Source of the DNA: Streptomyces sp. CB02058
Lineage (GTDB): Bacteria > Actinomycetota > Actinomycetes > Streptomycetales > Streptomycetaceae
NCBI RefSeq assembly: GCF_001905505.1
Contig: NZ_LIPG01000003.1
Coordinates: 124,001-188,000, forward strand
Direction of reading: 5' to 3'
DNA length: 64,000 nt
Shown: positions 43,258-52,286 of the stretch, one piece after another
Position numbering within the stretch: position 1 is the stretch's first letter
Layout: every line of letters begins with the position of its first letter
The notes under the pieces: generated by a model
The model's database searches: none
What the model was told of the DNA's origin: nothing
Seen by the model: only the letters and a program-made list of their open reading frames with translations
Position numbers and translations under genes: made by a program

Positions 43258-43791
43258 TCAAGCCGCGTAGCAGAGCGCCGCCGGTCCGGCAGGGGTCGAG
43301 GCGTGGGGCGGGGGCGTGGGGGCGGGTGTGTGGGGGCCTTCGGCGGGTCGGCCCACCGAAGGCTGCGCGCGGTCGCGTGCGAAGACGACGAGGCGCAGCA
43401 CCGCGAAGCGCGCGGCACCCGCGAGGGCGGAGGCCGACAGGTACACGGTCTGTTCGAGCATCGCGCCCGGCGCCGCCGCCAGTTGGTGCAGCATGAGCAT
43501 CGCCGCGCAGGTCGCCACATATGCGGCAGCCGCCGAGCCGGCCGACTGCACATGCTGGCGCCAGGTCGCGCGGGCTCCCGCGCCGAAGGTGAAGCGGGCG
43601 TGCAGCTCGGTGGCGAGCAGGGTGGAGCCCGCGGTGATCAGCGCGTTGGCGACGATCCAGGGAAGCCAGGCGGCGAGCCCCGCCACGGCGAAGCTGGAGG
43701 CGATTCCCACCCCGCCGCCGCAGAGCACGAAGCGGGCGAAGGCGGCGAAGGCTCCGGGTGCGGCCTGTCCCTGGCTCTGTGACGACTCCAT
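43258..43791 (-). CDS. GtrA-like membrane protein
   Basis: 177 residues with four TM helices: ARFVLCGGGVGIASSFAVAG (about 18-37), WLPWIVANALITAGSTLLA (about 43-61), a helix at about 86-105 and one near 115-135. The FxxxGxxxGxxSxxxxxxL start and the 'HARFTF...W' element are GtrA/DPMS3-like, a family usually moving polyprenyl-phosphate sugars. No glycosyltransferase is adjacent. The tail (138-177) is Pro-rich. ATG at 43791 has AGGGGG upstream; an in-frame ATG at 43881 falls inside one of the ATGGCGCCAT repeats. Shares the operator-rich region with the RHH-protein gene. Confidence 0.75.
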   Translation of the reverse strand: MESSQSQGQAAPGAFAAFARFVLCGGGVGIASSFAVAGLAAWLPWIVANALITAGSTLLATELHARFTFGAGARATWRQHVQSAGSAAAAYVATCAAMLMLHQLAAAPGAMLEQTVYLSASALAGAARFAVLRLVVFARDRAQPSVGRPAEGPHTPAPTPPPHASTPAGPAALCYAA

Positions 43792-43852
43792 GATCCGACC
43801 CCCTGTGGTGTCTCGCTCCGTGATGCGCATGCCCCGGCTGCGAGTGAGCCCG

Positions 43853-44237
43853 ATGGCGCCGCGTGTCGTTGATGGCGCCATGGTGGCACATATATGGCGC
43901 CATGTGGAGTGAATTAGGCGTCATCGTTGATGTCGAAGGTGCCGTGGTGTCGGAGGGGGCGGTGAACCCGCTGGTGGGGGGTGTGTGTGTGCGGGAGAAT
44001 TTCCTGGTGTGCGGCCTGCTGTGTGTTTCGTGGGCCCATCCCGTCGGTGACGTTCCTGTGGTGTCACATGGCGCCATCGCGCGTGCCGGACGAGGGAGGG
44101 GGGCGGGTGGTGTCGGGCTGCCGCGCCTCGATGTCGGCCTGTTTCTGCAGGTCATGGGTGGTGGGTCGAGGTCGTTTCGTAAGTGACCCCCGGGTGGGCT
44201 TGCGTGTGGCGCCATCGTGATGCCACTATGGCGTCAT
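43853..44237. promoter_or_regulatory. Array of seven ATGGCGCCAT palindromes
   Basis: Copies begin at 43853 (8 of 10 bases), 43872 (perfect), 43894 (perfect), 43915 (TAGGCGTCAT, 8 of 10), 44068 (perfect), 44206 (GTGGCGCCAT, 9 of 10) and 44228 (ATGGCGTCAT, 9 of 10). Steps within the left cluster are 19, 22 and 21 bp, and in the right pair 22 bp, i.e. about two helical turns. The last copy overlaps the start codon at 44236 and follows a -10-like CACTAT (44224-44229). The 444-bp region between the two genes holds no convincing coding frame. Confidence 0.85.
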
Positions 44238-44772
44238 GGACCTCACGCCGTATGTCGACAACCTCCGCCGCGAACTCTCGGTGGCCGCCGAAGCCGGCGG
44301 CGAAGAAGCCCGCGAGCTGGCCGAGCGGCTCACCGCCCCTCTGGAGTCGGCGACCCGCCTGACCATGCTCAACGTGCTTTCCGCCGCGATGGACGAGATC
44401 ACCCGTGAGCTCGCCCCGGGCTCGGTCGACGTACGGCTGCGCGGACTCGACCCCGACTTCGTGGTGACACGGCCGACGGGCGGCGAGGCGTACGAGGTCC
44501 ACGAGGACAGGAGCGGGCCCGCCGAGCCGCTCAGGGCCGCCCCGGCCCCGGCCGACGGCGACGAGGGCGGCACCGCTCGCGTCAATCTGCGTCTGCCCGC
44601 CCACCTCAAGGCCCGGGCCGAGGAGGCCGCGAGCCGCGAGGGCCTGTCGGTCAACGCGTGGCTGGTGCGCGCCGTGTCGGCCGCGGTCGACGGCGGTACC
44701 CAGTCGCGCCCGGCGGAGGGGTCCCGCGCCACCCGCTCCGTCGGACAGAGCTTCACGGGCTGGGTGCGCTAG
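44236..44772 (+). CDS. Ribbon-helix-helix (HicB/Arc-like) DNA-binding protein
   Basis: 178 residues. The N-terminal domain (1-85) is helical: MDLTPYVDNLRRELSVAAEA, then RLTMLNVLSAAMDEI. After an Ala/Pro-rich linker, the C-terminal RHH motif ARVNLRLPAHLKARAEEAAS and GLSVNAWLVRAVSAAVD (about 113-150) is typical of HicB/Arc/ParD folds. No HicA toxin is adjacent; instead DUF4097 and ABC exporter genes follow. Probably leaderless from CACTAT. It likely binds the ATGGCGCCAT array, one copy of which covers its own start. Confidence 0.82.
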   Translation: MDLTPYVDNLRRELSVAAEAGGEEARELAERLTAPLESATRLTMLNVLSAAMDEITRELAPGSVDVRLRGLDPDFVVTRPTGGEAYEVHEDRSGPAEPLRAAPAPADGDEGGTARVNLRLPAHLKARAEEAASREGLSVNAWLVRAVSAAVDGGTQSRPAEGSRATRSVGQSFTGWVR

Positions 44773-44852
44773 CCGCGCGCCTCTGCCCAGCTTCACCCAC
44801 ACCACGCCCCACCAGCAGGGACGCCACGAAGACCCAAGAGGACGGGACAGCC

Positions 44853-45698
44853 ATGCCTTCTTTCGACACCCCCGCAACGATCTCGGCCACCGCTCACGTG
44901 GAAGCCGGTTCCATCAGGTTCAGCGCCGCCGACCGGATCGACACGCTCGTCGATGTGCGACCCCGCGACCCGAAGAAGGACCTCGATGTACGGGCCGCCG
45001 AGCAGACCGAAGTGCAGTACGCGAGCGGCCTGCTGACCATCAGGACGCCCAAGCAGCGCTATCTCATCGGGCGCACCGGCACCGTCGACGTGACCGTCGA
45101 ACTGCCCACCGGCTCGCAGGTGGAGGTGACCGGCGCCTGGGCCCAGGTGTACGGCGAGGGCCGGCTCGGGGAGGTCCGTGTGAAGACCTCGTCGGGTGAT
45201 GTGCGCTTCGAGACGACCGGGCCCCTGCATCTGACGGCGTCCCACGGCAGCATCACCGTGGACCGTGTCGAGGGGTCCGCGGAGGTCACCACGAGCTCCG
45301 GCAGTATGCGCGTCGGCTCGGTCGACGGCCCGGCCGTCCTGAAGAACTCCAGCGGCTCCACCACCGTCGGCCAGGTGACCGGTGATCTGCGGGTGCGCGG
45401 CTCCCACGGTGACATCAGCATCGAGCGGGCCGGGGGCTCGGTCGTCGCCACCACCGCGCACGGCACCCTGCGTCTGGCCGAAGTCGCCCGGGGTGTGGCC
45501 CAGTTGGAGACCTCGTACGGTGCCATCGAGATCGGCATCCGCCCGGGCACGGCCGCCTGGCTCGACGTCAACTCGGGCTCCGGGCAGGTCAGCAACGCGC
45601 TCGGCGCCTCCGACACTCCGGACAAGTCGGAGGACACCGTCGAGGTCCGCGCCCGGACCAAGTACGGCAACATCGACATCCGCCGCGCCAGGGTCTGA
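44853..45698 (+). CDS. DUF4097 beta-strand repeat protein
   Basis: 281 residues, no signal peptide or TM. The central part (about 95-250) is a run of short beta repeats: VKTSSGDVRFET, LTASHGSITVDRVEGSAEV, TTSSGSMRVGSVDGP, KNSSGSTTVGQVTGDLRV, SHGDISIERAGG, forming a right-handed beta solenoid as in the DUF4097 (adhesin-like) family. AGGACGGGACAG precedes the ATG at 44853. It lies between the RHH gene and the exporter genes in what looks like one operon (gaps 80 and 65 bp). Role unknown; cytosolic location is likely. Confidence 0.88.
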   Translation: MPSFDTPATISATAHVEAGSIRFSAADRIDTLVDVRPRDPKKDLDVRAAEQTEVQYASGLLTIRTPKQRYLIGRTGTVDVTVELPTGSQVEVTGAWAQVYGEGRLGEVRVKTSSGDVRFETTGPLHLTASHGSITVDRVEGSAEVTTSSGSMRVGSVDGPAVLKNSSGSTTVGQVTGDLRVRGSHGDISIERAGGSVVATTAHGTLRLAEVARGVAQLETSYGAIEIGIRPGTAAWLDVNSGSGQVSNALGASDTPDKSEDTVEVRARTKYGNIDIRRARV

Positions 45699-45763
45699 CC
45701 CGCACGCTTCACGGCACGCAAGGCCACTTCTCCGCCCACCACTTCCTCGAACGGGAGGGCGTC

Positions 45764-46768
45764 ATGCCTTCTTCTGTCATGCCCATGTCCAACCGGGGTG
45801 CCGGTCACCCTTCGACGGCGGCCGTCTCCGCCATCGGCCTGCGCAAGTCCTACGGCGACAAGACCGTGCTCGACGGCATCGATCTGACCGTCCCGGCCGG
45901 GTCCGTGTTCGCGCTGCTCGGCCCGAACGGGGCGGGCAAGACGACCGCCGTCAAGATCCTCTCCACGCTCATCGGCTCGGACGGCGGCCAGGCACAGGTC
46001 GCGGGCCACGATCTCGCCGCCGATCCGCAGGCCGTACGGGCCTCGATCGGGGTCACCGGACAGTTCTCCGCCGTGGACGGCCTGATCACCGGTGAGGAGA
46101 ACATGCTCCTCATGGCCGACCTGCACCACCTCTCCAAGGCGGAGGGGCGGCGGGTCACCGCCGAGCTCCTCGAACGCTTCGACCTGGTGGACGCCGCGAA
46201 GAAGCCCGCGTCCACCTACTCCGGCGGCATGAAGCGCCGCCTCGACATCGCCATGACCCTGGTCGGCAGCCCGCGGATCATCTTCCTCGACGAACCCACC
46301 ACCGGCCTCGACCCCCGCGCCCGCCACAACATGTGGGGCATCATCCGCGAGCTCGTCGCCGACGGCGTCACCGTCTTCCTCACTACCCAGTACCTGGAGG
46401 AGGCCGACGAACTCGCCGACCGTATCGCGGTGTTGAACGGCGGCAGGATCGCCGCCGAGGGAAGCGCCGACGAACTGAAGCGGCTCATCCCCGGCGGACA
46501 CGTACGGCTCCGCTTCACCGACCCCGACGCGTACCGCACCGCCGCCGGCGCCCTCACCGACGCCACCGGCGACGACGAGGCACTCGCCCTCCAGATCCTC
46601 AGCGACGGCAGCCAGCGCGAGCTGCGCACCATCCTCGACCGGCTCGACGCCGCCGGCATCGAGGCCGACGAACTCACCGTGCACACCCCCGACCTCGACG
46701 ACGTCTTCTTCGCCCTCACCAGCACCACCACCGCCGTCCCCGCCCAGACCAAGGAGACCGTCCGATGA
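45764..46768 (+). CDS. ABC transporter ATPase, DrrA-like
   Basis: 334 residues. Walker A GPNGAGKTT, Q-loop GVTGQFSAVDGLITGEEN, signature YSGGMKRRLD, Walker B IIFLDEPTTGLDP, H-loop in TTQYLEEADELAD. The GQFSAVD and C-terminal DUF4162-like region (about 235-325) match the daunorubicin-resistance DrrA class, which exports drugs or lipids with an ABC-2 permease. GGGAGGGCGTC precedes the ATG. The stop overlaps the permease start (ATGA). Confidence 0.93.
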   Translation: MPSSVMPMSNRGAGHPSTAAVSAIGLRKSYGDKTVLDGIDLTVPAGSVFALLGPNGAGKTTAVKILSTLIGSDGGQAQVAGHDLAADPQAVRASIGVTGQFSAVDGLITGEENMLLMADLHHLSKAEGRRVTAELLERFDLVDAAKKPASTYSGGMKRRLDIAMTLVGSPRIIFLDEPTTGLDPRARHNMWGIIRELVADGVTVFLTTQYLEEADELADRIAVLNGGRIAAEGSADELKRLIPGGHVRLRFTDPDAYRTAAGALTDATGDDEALALQILSDGSQRELRTILDRLDAAGIEADELTVHTPDLDDVFFALTSTTTAVPAQTKETVR

Positions 46769-47556
46769 GCACTTTCTCCCTCACCGTGCGCGACTCGTCG
46801 ACCATGCTGCGGCGGAACCTGCTGCACGCCCGGCGCTACCCCTCGCTCACCCTGAACCTGCTGCTCACCCCGGTGATGCTGCTGCTGCTCTTCGTCTACA
46901 TCTTCGGCGACGTGATGAGCGCGGGCATCGGCGGTGGCGGGGCCGACCGTGCCGAGTACATCGCCTATCTCGTCCCCGGCGTCATGCTGATGACCATCGG
47001 CTCCACCGTCGTCGGCACGGCGGTCTCCGTCTCCAACGACATGTCCGAGGGGATCATCGCCCGCTTCCGTACGCTGGCCATCCATCGCAGCTCCGTGCTG
47101 GTCGGGCATGTCGTCGGCAGCGTCCTCCAGGCAGTCGCCAGCGTGGTCGTCGTCGGTGCGGTCGGTGTGGCCATCGGTTTCCGGTCCGTCGACGCCTCGG
47201 CCCTGGAGTGGCTGGCGGCCTTCGGACTGCTCGTCCTCTTCGCCCTGGCGCTCACCTGGATCGCGGTCGGCATGGGTCTGGTCAGCCCGAACGCGGAGGC
47301 GGCGAGCAACAACGCACTGCCGCTGGTCTTCCTGCCGCTCATCTCCAGTACCTTCGTCCCGATCGACGCGATGCCGGGCTGGTTCCAGCCGATCGCCGAG
47401 TACCAGCCCTTCACCCCGGCCATCGAGACCCTCCGCGGCCTGCTCCTCGGCACCGAGATCGGCCACAACGGATGGCTCGCCGTGGCCTGGTGCGTGGCCC
47501 TGGCGGTGCTCGGCTACGTCTGGTCCAAGTCGGTCTTCAACCGCGACCCGAGCTAG
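46765..47556 (+). CDS. ABC-2 type permease, DrrB-like
   Basis: 263 residues with six TM helices, starting RRNLLHARRYPSLTLNLLLTP split across the first amphipathic helix, with PVMLLLLFVYIFGD as TM1 and the ABC-2 family motif VPIDAMPGWFQPIAEYQPFT near residue 205 (first 20 residues listed). Partner of the DrrA-like ATPase, overlapping it by 4 bp. Substrate unknown. Confidence 0.92.
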   Translation: MSTFSLTVRDSSTMLRRNLLHARRYPSLTLNLLLTPVMLLLLFVYIFGDVMSAGIGGGGADRAEYIAYLVPGVMLMTIGSTVVGTAVSVSNDMSEGIIARFRTLAIHRSSVLVGHVVGSVLQAVASVVVVGAVGVAIGFRSVDASALEWLAAFGLLVLFALALTWIAVGMGLVSPNAEAASNNALPLVFLPLISSTFVPIDAMPGWFQPIAEYQPFTPAIETLRGLLLGTEIGHNGWLAVAWCVALAVLGYVWSKSVFNRDPS

Positions 47557-47587
47557 CACCTCTCGTCCGGACGGACGGAACACCCCA

Positions 47588-47622
47588 GAGCCCGGCCCGG
47601 CCACCCGGGCCGGGCCGGGCTC
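47588..47622 (+). terminator. Terminator of the RHH-DUF4097-ABC operon
   Basis: Perfect 15-bp GC stem (47588-47602 with 47608-47622), loop ACCCG, 32 bp after the permease stop. Confidence 0.85.
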
Positions 47623-47645
47623 GCGGTCTCGGGCAGACTGCGCAC

Positions 47646-48029
47646 ATGCAGCTCCCCGCCGACGCCCTGACCACCGCTGTGTTGCTCGAGGTCGTGAGGA
47701 TCTCAGCACTCCCGACCGAGCGGGGCGCCCCGTATCCCGGCAGGGTGGGCGCCCACTGGACCGGGAGCGAGGCGGCCGGAGCCCTGGCCCTGATCAGGAG
47801 CCTGCACGCCGGCGAGCAGCACCGCTGCGGCTTCTCGCCGGGCTGGAGCGTCCGGGCGTACGCGGACACGCTCGACCTGGCGCTGTTCGAGGCGGCGTTC
47901 TGCTTCAGCTGCCATGAGGTCCGCATGCAGGGGACCGCCGTGCCACCCGAACTGGCCACGCAGTTCTTCGACGCGGAAGCCCCGCAGGCGCACGCCCTCC
48001 TGGCCCTCTTCCGCGAGGCCGCCCCCTGA
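47646..48029 (+). CDS. Hypothetical protein (127 aa)
   Basis: 127 residues, not recognised. Mostly helical: DALTTAVLLEVVRISALPTE near the start, then ALALIRSLHAGEQHRCGFSP (about 46-65), and a Cys-containing helix ALFEAAFCFSCHEVR (about 80-94). Three cysteines (one RCGF, two CFSC) could bind metal. No TM segment. Third-position GC is high, consistent with a real gene. Bracketed by two terminator hairpins, so it is its own transcription unit. Confidence 0.65.
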   Translation: MQLPADALTTAVLLEVVRISALPTERGAPYPGRVGAHWTGSEAAGALALIRSLHAGEQHRCGFSPGWSVRAYADTLDLALFEAAFCFSCHEVRMQGTAVPPELATQFFDAEAPQAHALLALFREAAP

Positions 48030-48058
48030 CCGGCCTGCTGGAGGAAGGGCGTGTCCAC

Positions 48059-48100
48059 GGGCCCGGGCGGTTGCCGTCCTCCGGCAACCACACCGGGCCC
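48059..48100 (+). terminator. Hairpin after the 127-aa gene
   Basis: Two-part stem: GGGCCCGG pairs with CCGGGCCC at the base and GGTTGCCG with CGGCAACC at the top, with a small internal loop. Starts 30 bp after the stop. Confidence 0.65.
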
Positions 48101-48190
48101 GCGGGGCGTTCGGCCCGTCCCGGCCGGGGCACGGCGGGCGGTCCGCCAGGAGCCCCGCCGGAAATCGCCGCCCCGTGAGGGGGAGCGCCC

Positions 48191-48196
48191 TAGGCT
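48191..48196 (+). promoter_or_regulatory. -10 TAGGCT of a leaderless transcript
   Basis: TAGGCT ends 7 bases before the ATG at 48204 and no Shine-Dalgarno is present; a classic Streptomyces leaderless arrangement. Confidence 0.6.
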
Positions 48197-48203
48197 GACG
48201 GTC

Positions 48204-49262
48204 ATGCCGACCCGTGTGCCGATGAGCGACGAACTGCGTTCCGTGCTGGGTTCCCCCACAAAGGCCACGCTCCTGGAGAGCAGTCCGCGCTCCCGGGTGT
48301 GGAGGGTCCATCTGCCCGACGGTGAGCGGGTGATCGTCAAGCAGATCGCCGAGGGCGGCGGGGCCGGGGCGGACGGCGACGAGCGCTATGCGCGGGAGGT
48401 CGCCGCGCTGCGGCTCGCCGCGCGGGCGACCCGGCCGGTGGTCGCGCCCGCGCTGCTCGGCACGGACCCCGAGTCGCGCGTGATGGTGCTGGAACACCTG
48501 GAGGATCTCGGCGCGGCCGGCGACTGGATGCCGGGCCACGCCGAATCCCTCGCCCGACTGCACGCGCTCACCGGGCCCGCCGACAAGGGCACGCTCCCCG
48601 CCTGGCCGGGGCCGACGGCCGCCGACGCCGAGTCCTTCCTCGCCCTCGCGGAGGCACTCGGCGTCCCCGTGCCGCCCACGGTGCCGGATGAACTCGCGGA
48701 CCTGATCGGCCGGCTCGACCCCACGCCCCACCACGCGCTGCTGCACGGCGACCCGTGCCCCGGCAACGACCTGTACACGGCCACCGGTGCCCGGTTCATC
48801 GACTTCGAGCAGGCGTCGCTCGGCAACGGCCTGGTCGAACTCGCCTACTTCCGGATCGGGTTCCCGACGTGCTGGTGCGCGATGTCGGTGACGGCCGCTC
48901 CTCTGACGGAGGTCGAGGACGTCTACCGCTCCACCTGGCGGAGTCTCACCGGCAGCGACGTCCCCGGGGACCTTGCCGACGCCTGCGCCGGCTGGCTGAT
49001 CCGTGGCGACGCACTCGTCGAACGCGCCCGCCGCGCATCCGTCGACCACCTCGCACGGGTGCCGGTGAAGGACTTCAAGTGGGGCTACGTCTCGGCCCGG
49101 GAGCGGCTCGTCCACCGGCTCGGCGTGGTCGCCGGCCTGACCCGTGACCACGACGGTCTGCACGCGCTCGGCCGTCTCTGCTCGGCCCTGGCCTCACGCC
49201 TGCTGGAGCGCTGGCCCGCACTGCGCCCACTGCCCCCGCACGACGCACGGCCCCGGTACTGA
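48204..49262 (+). CDS. APH/kinase-fold phosphotransferase
   Basis: 352 residues of the aminoglycoside phosphotransferase/choline-kinase superfamily. N-lobe: [20 protein letters not shown] (lysine about residue 43). Catalytic loop [12 protein letters not shown] (Asp about 183), metal motif [14 protein letters not shown] (Asp about 199). No close match to a resistance subgroup is apparent; the substrate is a small molecule or lipid head group not identifiable here. Monocistronic, leaderless. Confidence 0.8.
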   Translation: MPTRVPMSDELRSVLGSPTKATLLESSPRSRVWRVHLPDGERVIVKQIAEGGGAGADGDERYAREVAALRLAARATRPVVAPALLGTDPESRVMVLEHLEDLGAAGDWMPGHAESLARLHALTGPADKGTLPAWPGPTAADAESFLALAEALGVPVPPTVPDELADLIGRLDPTPHHALLHGDPCPGNDLYTATGARFIDFEQASLGNGLVELAYFRIGFPTCWCAMSVTAAPLTEVEDVYRSTWRSLTGSDVPGDLADACAGWLIRGDALVERARRASVDHLARVPVKDFKWGYVSARERLVHRLGVVAGLTRDHDGLHALGRLCSALASRLLERWPALRPLPPHDARPRY

Positions 49263-49443
49263 CCGCCCCCGGCTTCGAGGTGCGTTCCGCACCCGGGCGC
49301 GGAACGCCGTGGAATTCTCCAGGGCCGCCCCGGCGCGTTCATGGACAGGGCCCTCCGATTCCCCGAACCTCGGACTCAGCCCCGAGGGGCGGCCCGGCCG
49401 TCGGCGTCCTGGCGCCGGGGGCACGACAAGAGAGGAACGTTCC

Positions 49444-50856
49444 ATGGACGCGCACAACGCGCACTTCGACGTCGTCGTCCTCGGCGCCGGTCCCGGCGGT
49501 TACGTCGCCGCGGTCCGCGCCGCCCAACTGGGCCGGCGGGTCGCGGTCGTCGAGGAGAAGTACTGGGGCGGCGTCTGCCTCAACGTCGGGTGCATCCCCA
49601 CCAAGGCGCTGCTGCGCAACGCCGAGTTGGCGCACCTGTTCCAGCACGAGGCGGAGGCCTTCGGCATCAAGGTCGACGGCACGGTCTCCTTCGACTACGG
49701 CACCGCCTTCCGGCGCAGCCGCACCGTCGCGGACGGACGGGTGAAGGGCGTCCACTACCTGATGAAGAAGAACGGGATCACCGAGATCGACGGCCGCGGC
49801 ACCTTCGTCGACGCGCACACGCTGCGGGTGGCGCAGACCGACGGCACCGAGCGGACGCTCACCTTCGACCACTGCGTGATCGCCACCGGAGCCACCCCGA
49901 AGCTGCTGCCCGGCACGGCACGGAGCGAGCGCGTGGTGACCTACGAGGAGCAGATCCTCGCCCAGGACGTACCGCGCTCCCTCGTCATCGCGGGTGCCGG
50001 AGCCATCGGAGTCGAGTTCGCGTACGTACTCCGCAACTACGGCGCCGAGGTCACCATCGTCGAATTCCTCGACAGGATCGTGCCGCTGGAGGACGAGGAG
50101 GTCTCCAGGGAACTGGCCAGGCAGTACCGCAAGCTCGGCATCGACGTCCTGACCTCCACCCGTGTCGAGGCGATCGACGAGTCCGGCCCGCAGGTGCGTG
50201 TCACCGTGACCGGCAAGGACGGCGAGCGTCGGGTGCTCGAAGCCGAGAAGGTGCTGCAGGCCATCGGCTTCGCCCCGAACATCACGGGCTACGGTCTGGA
50301 GAACACGGGCGTACGGCTCACCGAGCGCGGCGCGATCGAGGTGGACGGCCGCTGCCATACCTCCTCGCCGCACATCTTCGCGATCGGCGACGTCACGGCG
50401 AAGCTGATGCTCGCGCACACCGCCGAGTCGATGGGCGTGATCGCCGCCGAGACCCTCGCGGGCGCGGAGACGATGGAGCTCGACTACGCGATGATCCCGC
50501 GCGCCACCTACTGCCGGCCCCAGATCGCCAGCTTCGGCTACACCGAGGCGCAGGCACGGGAGCTGGGTCACGACGTGAAGGTGGTGAAGTTCCCCTTCAC
50601 CGCGAACGGCAAGGCGCACGGACTGGGCGACGCCACCGGCTTCGTCAAGCTGATCAGCGACGCGAAGTACGGCGAGCTCATCGGCGGCCACCTCATCGGC
50701 CCCGACGTCACCGAGCTCCTCCCCGAACTGACCCTGGCCCAGCAGTGGGACCTGACCGTCCACGAGGTGGCCCGCAACGTGCACGCGCATCCCACGCTCG
50801 GCGAGGCGGTCAAGGAAGCCGTCCACGGGCTGGCCGGACACATGATCAACATGTGA
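49444..50856 (+). CDS. lpdA: Dihydrolipoyl dehydrogenase
   Basis: 470-residue FAD flavoprotein, E3 of 2-oxoacid dehydrogenase complexes, reoxidising dihydrolipoamide with NAD+. FAD loop [19 protein letters not shown], redox disulfide [13 protein letters not shown] (about 45-50), NAD loop [20 protein letters not shown], second FAD motif [18 protein letters not shown], and the C-terminal [13 protein letters not shown] active-site His-Glu. ATG at 49444 follows GAGAGGAA. No E1/E2 genes adjoin, so it serves several complexes or is a paralogue. Convergent with pobA. Confidence 0.95.
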   Translation: MDAHNAHFDVVVLGAGPGGYVAAVRAAQLGRRVAVVEEKYWGGVCLNVGCIPTKALLRNAELAHLFQHEAEAFGIKVDGTVSFDYGTAFRRSRTVADGRVKGVHYLMKKNGITEIDGRGTFVDAHTLRVAQTDGTERTLTFDHCVIATGATPKLLPGTARSERVVTYEEQILAQDVPRSLVIAGAGAIGVEFAYVLRNYGAEVTIVEFLDRIVPLEDEEVSRELARQYRKLGIDVLTSTRVEAIDESGPQVRVTVTGKDGERRVLEAEKVLQAIGFAPNITGYGLENTGVRLTERGAIEVDGRCHTSSPHIFAIGDVTAKLMLAHTAESMGVIAAETLAGAETMELDYAMIPRATYCRPQIASFGYTEAQARELGHDVKVVKFPFTANGKAHGLGDATGFVKLISDAKYGELIGGHLIGPDVTELLPELTLAQQWDLTVHEVARNVHAHPTLGEAVKEAVHGLAGHMINM

Positions 50857-50948
50857 GCCGGAGCGGCGGCCCCGTCGCCCGGCCGCCGGGGCCCGCTCCC
50901 CGGGCGGCGGCGAGTACCGACAGACCCCGCCCGCCCGCGCGGTGCCCG

Positions 50949-52133
50949 TCAGGCCGGCACGGGCCCCGGGAGCGGCCAGCCGGTGTACGCCTCGGCGAGG
51001 TAGGTGCGGCCGGCGCGTGACTCGACGACCGAGCGCAGCTCGCCGAGCTGGCGCATACGGTCGAAGTCGCTCGCCCCGGGCTGGAGATGCAGCATGCTCG
51101 TCATCCACCAGGAGAAGTGCTGCGCCTTCCAGATGCGCTTCCGCGCGGTCTCGGGGAAGGCGTCGAACAGGGTCTCGTCGTGGTCCACCAGCAGCGCCCG
51201 CAGTGCCTCGGTGAGCAGCGCGACATCGGCGACCGCGAGGTTCATGCCCTTCGCGCCGGTGGGCGGCACGGTGTGCGCCGCGTCGCCCACCAGGACGACG
51301 CGCCCGCGGCGCATCTCGTGCGCGACGAAGCTGCGGAAGCGCAGCACGTCCCGCTGGAAGATGGTGCCCTCATGGAGTGTGGTGCCGGGGACCCGCGCCT
51401 GGAGCATCTCCCACAGCTGTTCCTCGGTGTACGCCGCGGTGTCGGTGTCCGGGTCGCACTGGAAGTACATGCGCTGCACGTCGGGGCTGCGCTGGCTGAT
51501 CAGGGCGAATCCGTCGGGCGAGTTGCTGTAGATGAGCTCCTCGGAGCTGGGCGGCGCCTCGCAGAGGATGCCGAACCAGGCGAACGGGTACTCCCGGAAG
51601 TAGCCTCCGTACGCGCCCGTCACGGCCTCGCGCGCGACGCTGCGCGAGCCGTCCGCGCCGACCACGACATCGGCCTCGATCTCGACCGTGTTGCCCTCGG
51701 CGTCCTTTCCGACGATGCGCGGCCGGGGCGTCTCCGCGTCCTTCACGCGCGTGGCGGTCACACCGAAGCGGAGGTCCTGCCCGGCGGCCAGACGCGCGGC
51801 CACGAGGTCCTTCAGCACCTCGTGCTGCGGGTACAGCCACACGGCCCGGCCGACCGTGTCGGCGAAGTCGATCCGGTGGCCCTCGCCCGCGAAGCGCAGC
51901 TCGATGCCCTCGTGCTTCTGCCCGACCGTGAGGACGCGCTGCGACGCGCCCGTTTCGGTGAGGATCTCCACGGTGCCCTGTTCGAGGATGCCGGCCCGGA
52001 TGGTGGTCTCGATCTGCTCCCGGGTGCGGGAGTCGACGACGACCGACTCGATGCCGTGCCGGTCGAGCAGGTGGGACAGCAGCAGGCCGGCGGGGCCTGC
52101 GCCGATGATGGCGACGCGGGTGCGTTCGGGCAT
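50949..52133 (-). CDS. pobA: 4-hydroxybenzoate 3-monooxygenase
   Basis: 394-residue FAD monooxygenase converting 4-hydroxybenzoate to protocatechuate with NAD(P)H and O2. RVAIIGAGPAGLLLSHLLDR, IRAGILEQGTVEIL, ADVVVGADGSRS (GD motif region) and VVLVGDAAHTVPPTGAKGMN are diagnostic, and SNSPDGFAL and YFQCDPDTD follow PobA. AAAGGAG precedes the ATG by 6 bases. The gene follows the IclR regulator in the same direction after a terminator-like hairpin. The protocatechuate (pca) genes are not in this window. Confidence 0.94.
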   Translation of the reverse strand: MPERTRVAIIGAGPAGLLLSHLLDRHGIESVVVDSRTREQIETTIRAGILEQGTVEILTETGASQRVLTVGQKHEGIELRFAGEGHRIDFADTVGRAVWLYPQHEVLKDLVAARLAAGQDLRFGVTATRVKDAETPRPRIVGKDAEGNTVEIEADVVVGADGSRSVAREAVTGAYGGYFREYPFAWFGILCEAPPSSEELIYSNSPDGFALISQRSPDVQRMYFQCDPDTDTAAYTEEQLWEMLQARVPGTTLHEGTIFQRDVLRFRSFVAHEMRRGRVVLVGDAAHTVPPTGAKGMNLAVADVALLTEALRALLVDHDETLFDAFPETARKRIWKAQHFSWWMTSMLHLQPGASDFDRMRQLGELRSVVESRAGRTYLAEAYTGWPLPGPVPA

Positions 52134-52253
52134 GACGTCTCCTTTGACGCGGGGTGGGACGCAACAAGCGCGGAGTACAGGGAGTTTGGTGCCGGAAACC
52201 TCCGCTGGCGACGTCGATTGCCATTGAACGGGAAGCGACTTTCGAGGAGGCGC

Positions 52254-52282
52254 GCGCCGGAGGCGTGCCGCGCCTCCGGCGC
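52254..52282 (-). terminator. Hairpin between iclR and pobA
   Basis: GCGCCGGAGGCG and CGCCTCCGGCGC, a perfect 12-bp stem with loop TGCCG, just after the IclR stop. It suggests pobA also has its own promoter in 52134-52253. Confidence 0.75.
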
Positions 52283-52286
52283 CCTC

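Noticed and set aside
43863..44186. A 107-residue plus-strand open frame within the operator array
   Set aside because: It starts inside an operator copy, has poor codon bias for this genome and no recognisable motif; the region is better explained as regulatory DNA.
43258..47556. A HicAB toxin-antitoxin module
   Set aside because: Only the RHH (HicB-like) DNA-binding part is present; no HicA-like dsRBD toxin gene is adjacent.
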